The notes below the pieces were generated by a model. The model did no database searches. It had not been told where the DNA came from and saw nothing but the letters and a program-made list of their open reading frames with translations. From positions 1-64,000 of the forward strand of contig NZ_QTJY01000017.1 of assembly GCF_003703975.1 (NCBI RefSeq): DNA of 64,000 nt, read 5' to 3'. The DNA comes from Larkinella soli (GTDB lineage: Bacteria > Bacteroidota > Bacteroidia > Cytophagales > Spirosomataceae). Shown one piece after another: positions 61,562-64,000 of the stretch; the first letter of the stretch is position 1; each line of letters starts with the position of its first letter. The translations under genes and the position numbers were made by a program.

Positions 61562-61921
61562 TAGAGTTCATGGTAGCCTGAAGGGCATTTGTGGCTGGCC
61601 AGTAGCTGTTGGTCGAAAATAAACACAGAACCTTTTTTGAGTGTTTGTTTTGCCAACAGGGTACCAGACAAAAGCCTCCCTCGTCAAAGGTAATTTTTAA
61701 AATTCGACTTGTAGGCGCTACTATAGATTTCAGTTACAATTAACCTTATTTTTTACTGTTTAACAGTCGTTAACATAACTAAGGAATATCTTTGTCAATC
61801 AAAATGCCTCTTGTCGGCCAATAGTGGCAATTGGTTGCAATGAGTTAAAGCGATGGCATCCCTTATCCAGGCCGGCAGTTAAGTTGTAATCAATTTAAGC
61901 TCTTTCATTCAAATATGATGC
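61562..61921. other. Intergenic region before sensor kinase
   Basis: This 360-bp AT-rich stretch contains a TATCTTTG -7 box (61787-61794) without a matching TTG at 19 bp. A GTTGG/CCAAC pair and a T-rich tract near 61630 might form a terminator for the regulator gene. Otherwise nothing is seen. Confidence 0.35.
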
Positions 61922-63097
61922 ATGTTTAACATTCAATTGTGGGGTAGAAGCAAGCTAGCTATAAGCATATTAAGCTGGCTACTGGTATTTTGTTTGCCAA
62001 TCCTCTTACTGCAACTCGACTTTGAGAATCCGGTTTTTTTGACCCGACACCTTTGCAATACCTTCACTTATATAAGCCTATTTTATTTAGTTTATTATCG
62101 AGTGGCAGTATCTGTTTTTTTGCCAACTAAAGTCCGCTTTATTGGTCAATTATCAGGCTGTCTGGCCCTTTTTATTTCCTTTCAATACCTTATCGACCTA
62201 TTATTCCATCAGTTAAGTACGGCAAATGGCCATAAAAATGATTTAATATTACAAAGTTTCTCCCTTTCAATGCTCGTGGATAAAACCCCACAAAGTTTAC
62301 CTTTTGAGGGATTTAAACCCTATTCCTATAGCTTTTCTCAAACTTCTTTTTTATTAGGCCATTTTATAGCAGGGCCAATCTTGCTATTTTCTGTAATTGT
62401 CTGCATTGCTTTATTTAGTTATACATTCCGCCGTCACCAGGAAAAAGAGAATCAAATTGTTTTCCTTGAAAAGGAAAAACTTGAGGCTGAACTCGAGTCT
62501 TTAAAGTCTCAGATTAGTCCTCATTTTATTTTTAACCTCCTCCACAGTATCTGTTTCCTGGCCCGTCAGCAACCGGAACGGATCGAGCCCGTTTTGGTAA
62601 GCTTTTCGAAGCTGTTGCGCTTTTCGATTTATGACGCTTCTCATGCATCAATCCCTCTAACCAGAGAAGTTGCTTATATTCAAAGTTACATCAAGCTCCA
62701 GCAGCTTAGGTTTCCCAACACTGCCGTTCACTTTTACCTGGACGGGCCTTATGATCTTTTAAGCATTCAACCCATGCTCCTGATTCCGTTGGTAGAAAAT
62801 GCCTTTAAGCATGGGGCTGGTGTCAGTAGAGATTCGTTTGTTGAAATTCGCTTAACGGCTCATCAGGACCGGTTACACTTCTTTGTAAAAAATCGCTATT
62901 TAGCTGATTCACACCAACGGCTTAAGCTGGTAGGGGGGATTGGTTTATTGAATGTGAAGAAGCGTTTGGACCTACTCTATCCGGACCGGCATTACCTTCA
63001 TTTCAAGAAAGACCTCGACTTTTTTTTGGTTGAACTCCAACTCGCACTGCAAATTAAGGAAAGGCAATTTAACCATGGATTCGAGGACGCGAATTAG
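61922..63097 (+). CDS. Sensor histidine kinase, LytS/YehU type
   Basis: This 391-residue protein has four transmembrane segments in the first ~170 residues. A coiled linker (QEKENQIVFLEKEKLEAELE) leads into a His_kinase domain with phospho-acceptor His in LKSQISPHFIFNLLHSICFL. The ATPase part carries the N-box PLVENAFKHGAG and the G-box VGGIGLLNVKKRLDLLYP. No periplasmic sensor domain is visible, so it likely senses membrane-associated signals. It forms a two-component pair with the regulator at 60845. Confidence 0.92.
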   Translation: MFNIQLWGRSKLAISILSWLLVFCLPILLLQLDFENPVFLTRHLCNTFTYISLFYLVYYRVAVSVFLPTKVRFIGQLSGCLALFISFQYLIDLLFHQLSTANGHKNDLILQSFSLSMLVDKTPQSLPFEGFKPYSYSFSQTSFLLGHFIAGPILLFSVIVCIALFSYTFRRHQEKENQIVFLEKEKLEAELESLKSQISPHFIFNLLHSICFLARQQPERIEPVLVSFSKLLRFSIYDASHASIPLTREVAYIQSYIKLQQLRFPNTAVHFYLDGPYDLLSIQPMLLIPLVENAFKHGAGVSRDSFVEIRLTAHQDRLHFFVKNRYLADSHQRLKLVGGIGLLNVKKRLDLLYPDRHYLHFKKDLDFFLVELQLALQIKERQFNHGFEDAN

Positions 63098-63271
63098 CGA
63101 AGAATGTAACAGTTCCTTTTTTAGACTTTCCCCAAAAGCTTTCAGATGAGGCTTTTAGAGTTAATACATCTAAAATTTTAACAGGCACTTCGAACTATGA
63201 ATGGTCCTTACTTTTCTATTTCTAACCAGTTGCAGCCAACATCCGCCTGAGTTGCTCAGAAGGTTTTCCAA

Positions 63272-63865
63272 TTGTTGAAGAGGTTCTTAGTTGTAGCTTG
63301 GGTTGCTATGTTATCCTGGAGTGGCATCATTGACTGTTATGGACAAGCCTCGCCCCCGAACCCCAGATTAACTAACGCCAATCTAAGCCAAATTATAACA
63401 GATAATTACCTTCCTCCAAAAGAGAAGGTGTTTTCCGCCAGACCACCGGGACCTGTCACCTTATCAATGCCTGAGGCACGAGGCGATTCAGCGGAAGCAC
63501 TTATTTCGCGAGTAGCCCGCCTACGGGATCCAGCCGTCCGCCTGCTTACAGCCGACGAATTTAATCTTTTCTTCGACGAGTTTTTGGGTAAGCCTCACTT
63601 TGGAGTTGGTTTCCGTGAAGTTCTATCCATAGATATACTTTCTGATGGCTCAGTTGAATTTATAACCGCTCCAGAAGGATCTCCTGCTGATCAGGGCGGC
63701 CTCCAAGCAGTCGATCTCCTGCTTGCCATAAACCAGACCAATGTCCGGGGCCTTCCCCTTCAACAGGTGGTAAGCCTCACTCGGCTTGGCGCCGGTCAAC
63801 GGGTTGGGCTTTTGATTGAACGCAATGGTCGTTCCTTAAAACGTACATTCAAAGCCCAACGGTAA
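63272..63865 (+). CDS. Secreted PDZ-domain protein with TTG start
   Basis: This 197-residue protein starts at TTG (63272 or 63275), since the signal peptide (LKRFLVVAWVAMLSWSG, ending near YGQ) requires it and the next in-frame ATG (63308) would remove the positive N-region. A single PDZ domain covers about 100-195 (GVGFREVLSIDI, GSPADQGGLQAVDLLLAINQ). PDZ proteins bind C-terminal peptides and often act in proteolysis; here no protease domain is present. Confidence 0.75.
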   Translation: MLKRFLVVAWVAMLSWSGIIDCYGQASPPNPRLTNANLSQIITDNYLPPKEKVFSARPPGPVTLSMPEARGDSAEALISRVARLRDPAVRLLTADEFNLFFDEFLGKPHFGVGFREVLSIDILSDGSVEFITAPEGSPADQGGLQAVDLLLAINQTNVRGLPLQQVVSLTRLGAGQRVGLLIERNGRSLKRTFKAQR

Positions 63866-63869
63866 CCGG

Positions 63870-64000
63870 TTAAGACTTGAGGGAAGCAGTCTGATTTTTG
63901 AGGGTTTCTGTTGAAGGATTTTTGCGGTATTCTGAGGGGGTTTGGCCTGTTACTTTCTTGAAGACAGCATTAAAGCTGGCTTTGGAGTTGAACCCCGCGT
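63870..64000 (-). CDS. AraC-type regulator, C-terminal fragment
   Basis: The minus strand from the window edge to the TAA at 63870-63872 reads AGFNSKASFNAVFKKVTGQT followed by PSEYRK, the second HTH and end of an AraC-family DNA-binding domain. A Ser/Thr/Lys tail follows. The gene continues past the window. Confidence 0.9.
   Translation of the reverse strand, partial: AGFNSKASFNAVFKKVTGQTPSEYRKNPSTETLKNQTASLKS

Overview
The window reads as chromosome of a moderately GC-rich Bacteroidota bacterium, most likely a Cytophagales (Spirosoma/Larkinella-like) species. The evidence is a type IX secretion sorting domain, LytTR regulators with LytS/YehU-type kinases, excisionase-like HTH proteins of the Bacteroidota mobile-element type, AT-rich non-Shine-Dalgarno leaders, and promoters of the TTG-N19-TAnnTTTG form. 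No rRNA operon, intact tRNA or CRISPR array was seen.

Layout. (1) 1-2.6 kb: a small replicon-like module with an HTH protein, a gpII-like replication initiator, a structured non-coding region and a RepL-like winged HTH protein. (2) 2.6-5.8 kb: an ankyrin-repeat protein, a LytTR-REC protein with reversed domain order, and a one-TM Ig-like protein. (3) 5.8-29.2 kb: a surface-polysaccharide locus. A tightly packed minus-strand operon (27.6 to 9.7 kb) encodes export lipoprotein, BY-kinase, initiating phosphotransferase, WecG-type transferase, GDP-mannose 3,5-epimerase, cupin, flippase, GT2/GT4 enzymes, polymerase, acyltransferase, Wzi-like barrel and a beta-helix lipoprotein. A second beta-helix paralogue and a plus-strand T9SS-tagged propeller lie beyond it, and an orphan GT2 lies upstream. 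(4) 29.2-31.65 kb: a gene graveyard holding a broken receiver, a frameshifted LytTR domain, IS3 and IS110 scraps, and the 3' half of a tRNA-Lys gene. (5) 31.6-48.9 kb: an integrated phage-like element with integrase, HTH, VRR-NUC nuclease, P-loop ATPase, primase, TerS, TerL, tape measure and a tandem AntA-type antirepressor, but no recognisable portal, capsid or tail-tube genes. (6) 49.1-57.8 kb: an island of stand-alone receiver proteins, partly duplicated, with pseudo-receivers, duplicated coiled-coil miniproteins, repeated GCCCGG terminators, a very palindrome-dense stretch and a frameshifted gene pair. (7) 57.9-64 kb: methyltransferase, class-C-type serine hydrolase lipoprotein, LytTR response regulator plus sensor kinase, PDZ protein and the C-terminus of an AraC-type regulator.

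The strongest candidate for something undescribed is the receiver island. Two divergent receiver/pseudo-receiver pairs (50.2-51.2 and 53.2-54.4 kb) look like segmental duplicates, and three genes there share an extended promoter, ACGTATAnTnTTG-N19-TAnCTTTG. This suggests a co-regulated set of stand-alone receivers with no kinase or output domain nearby. All functional statements rest on motif recognition by eye; no database search was run.
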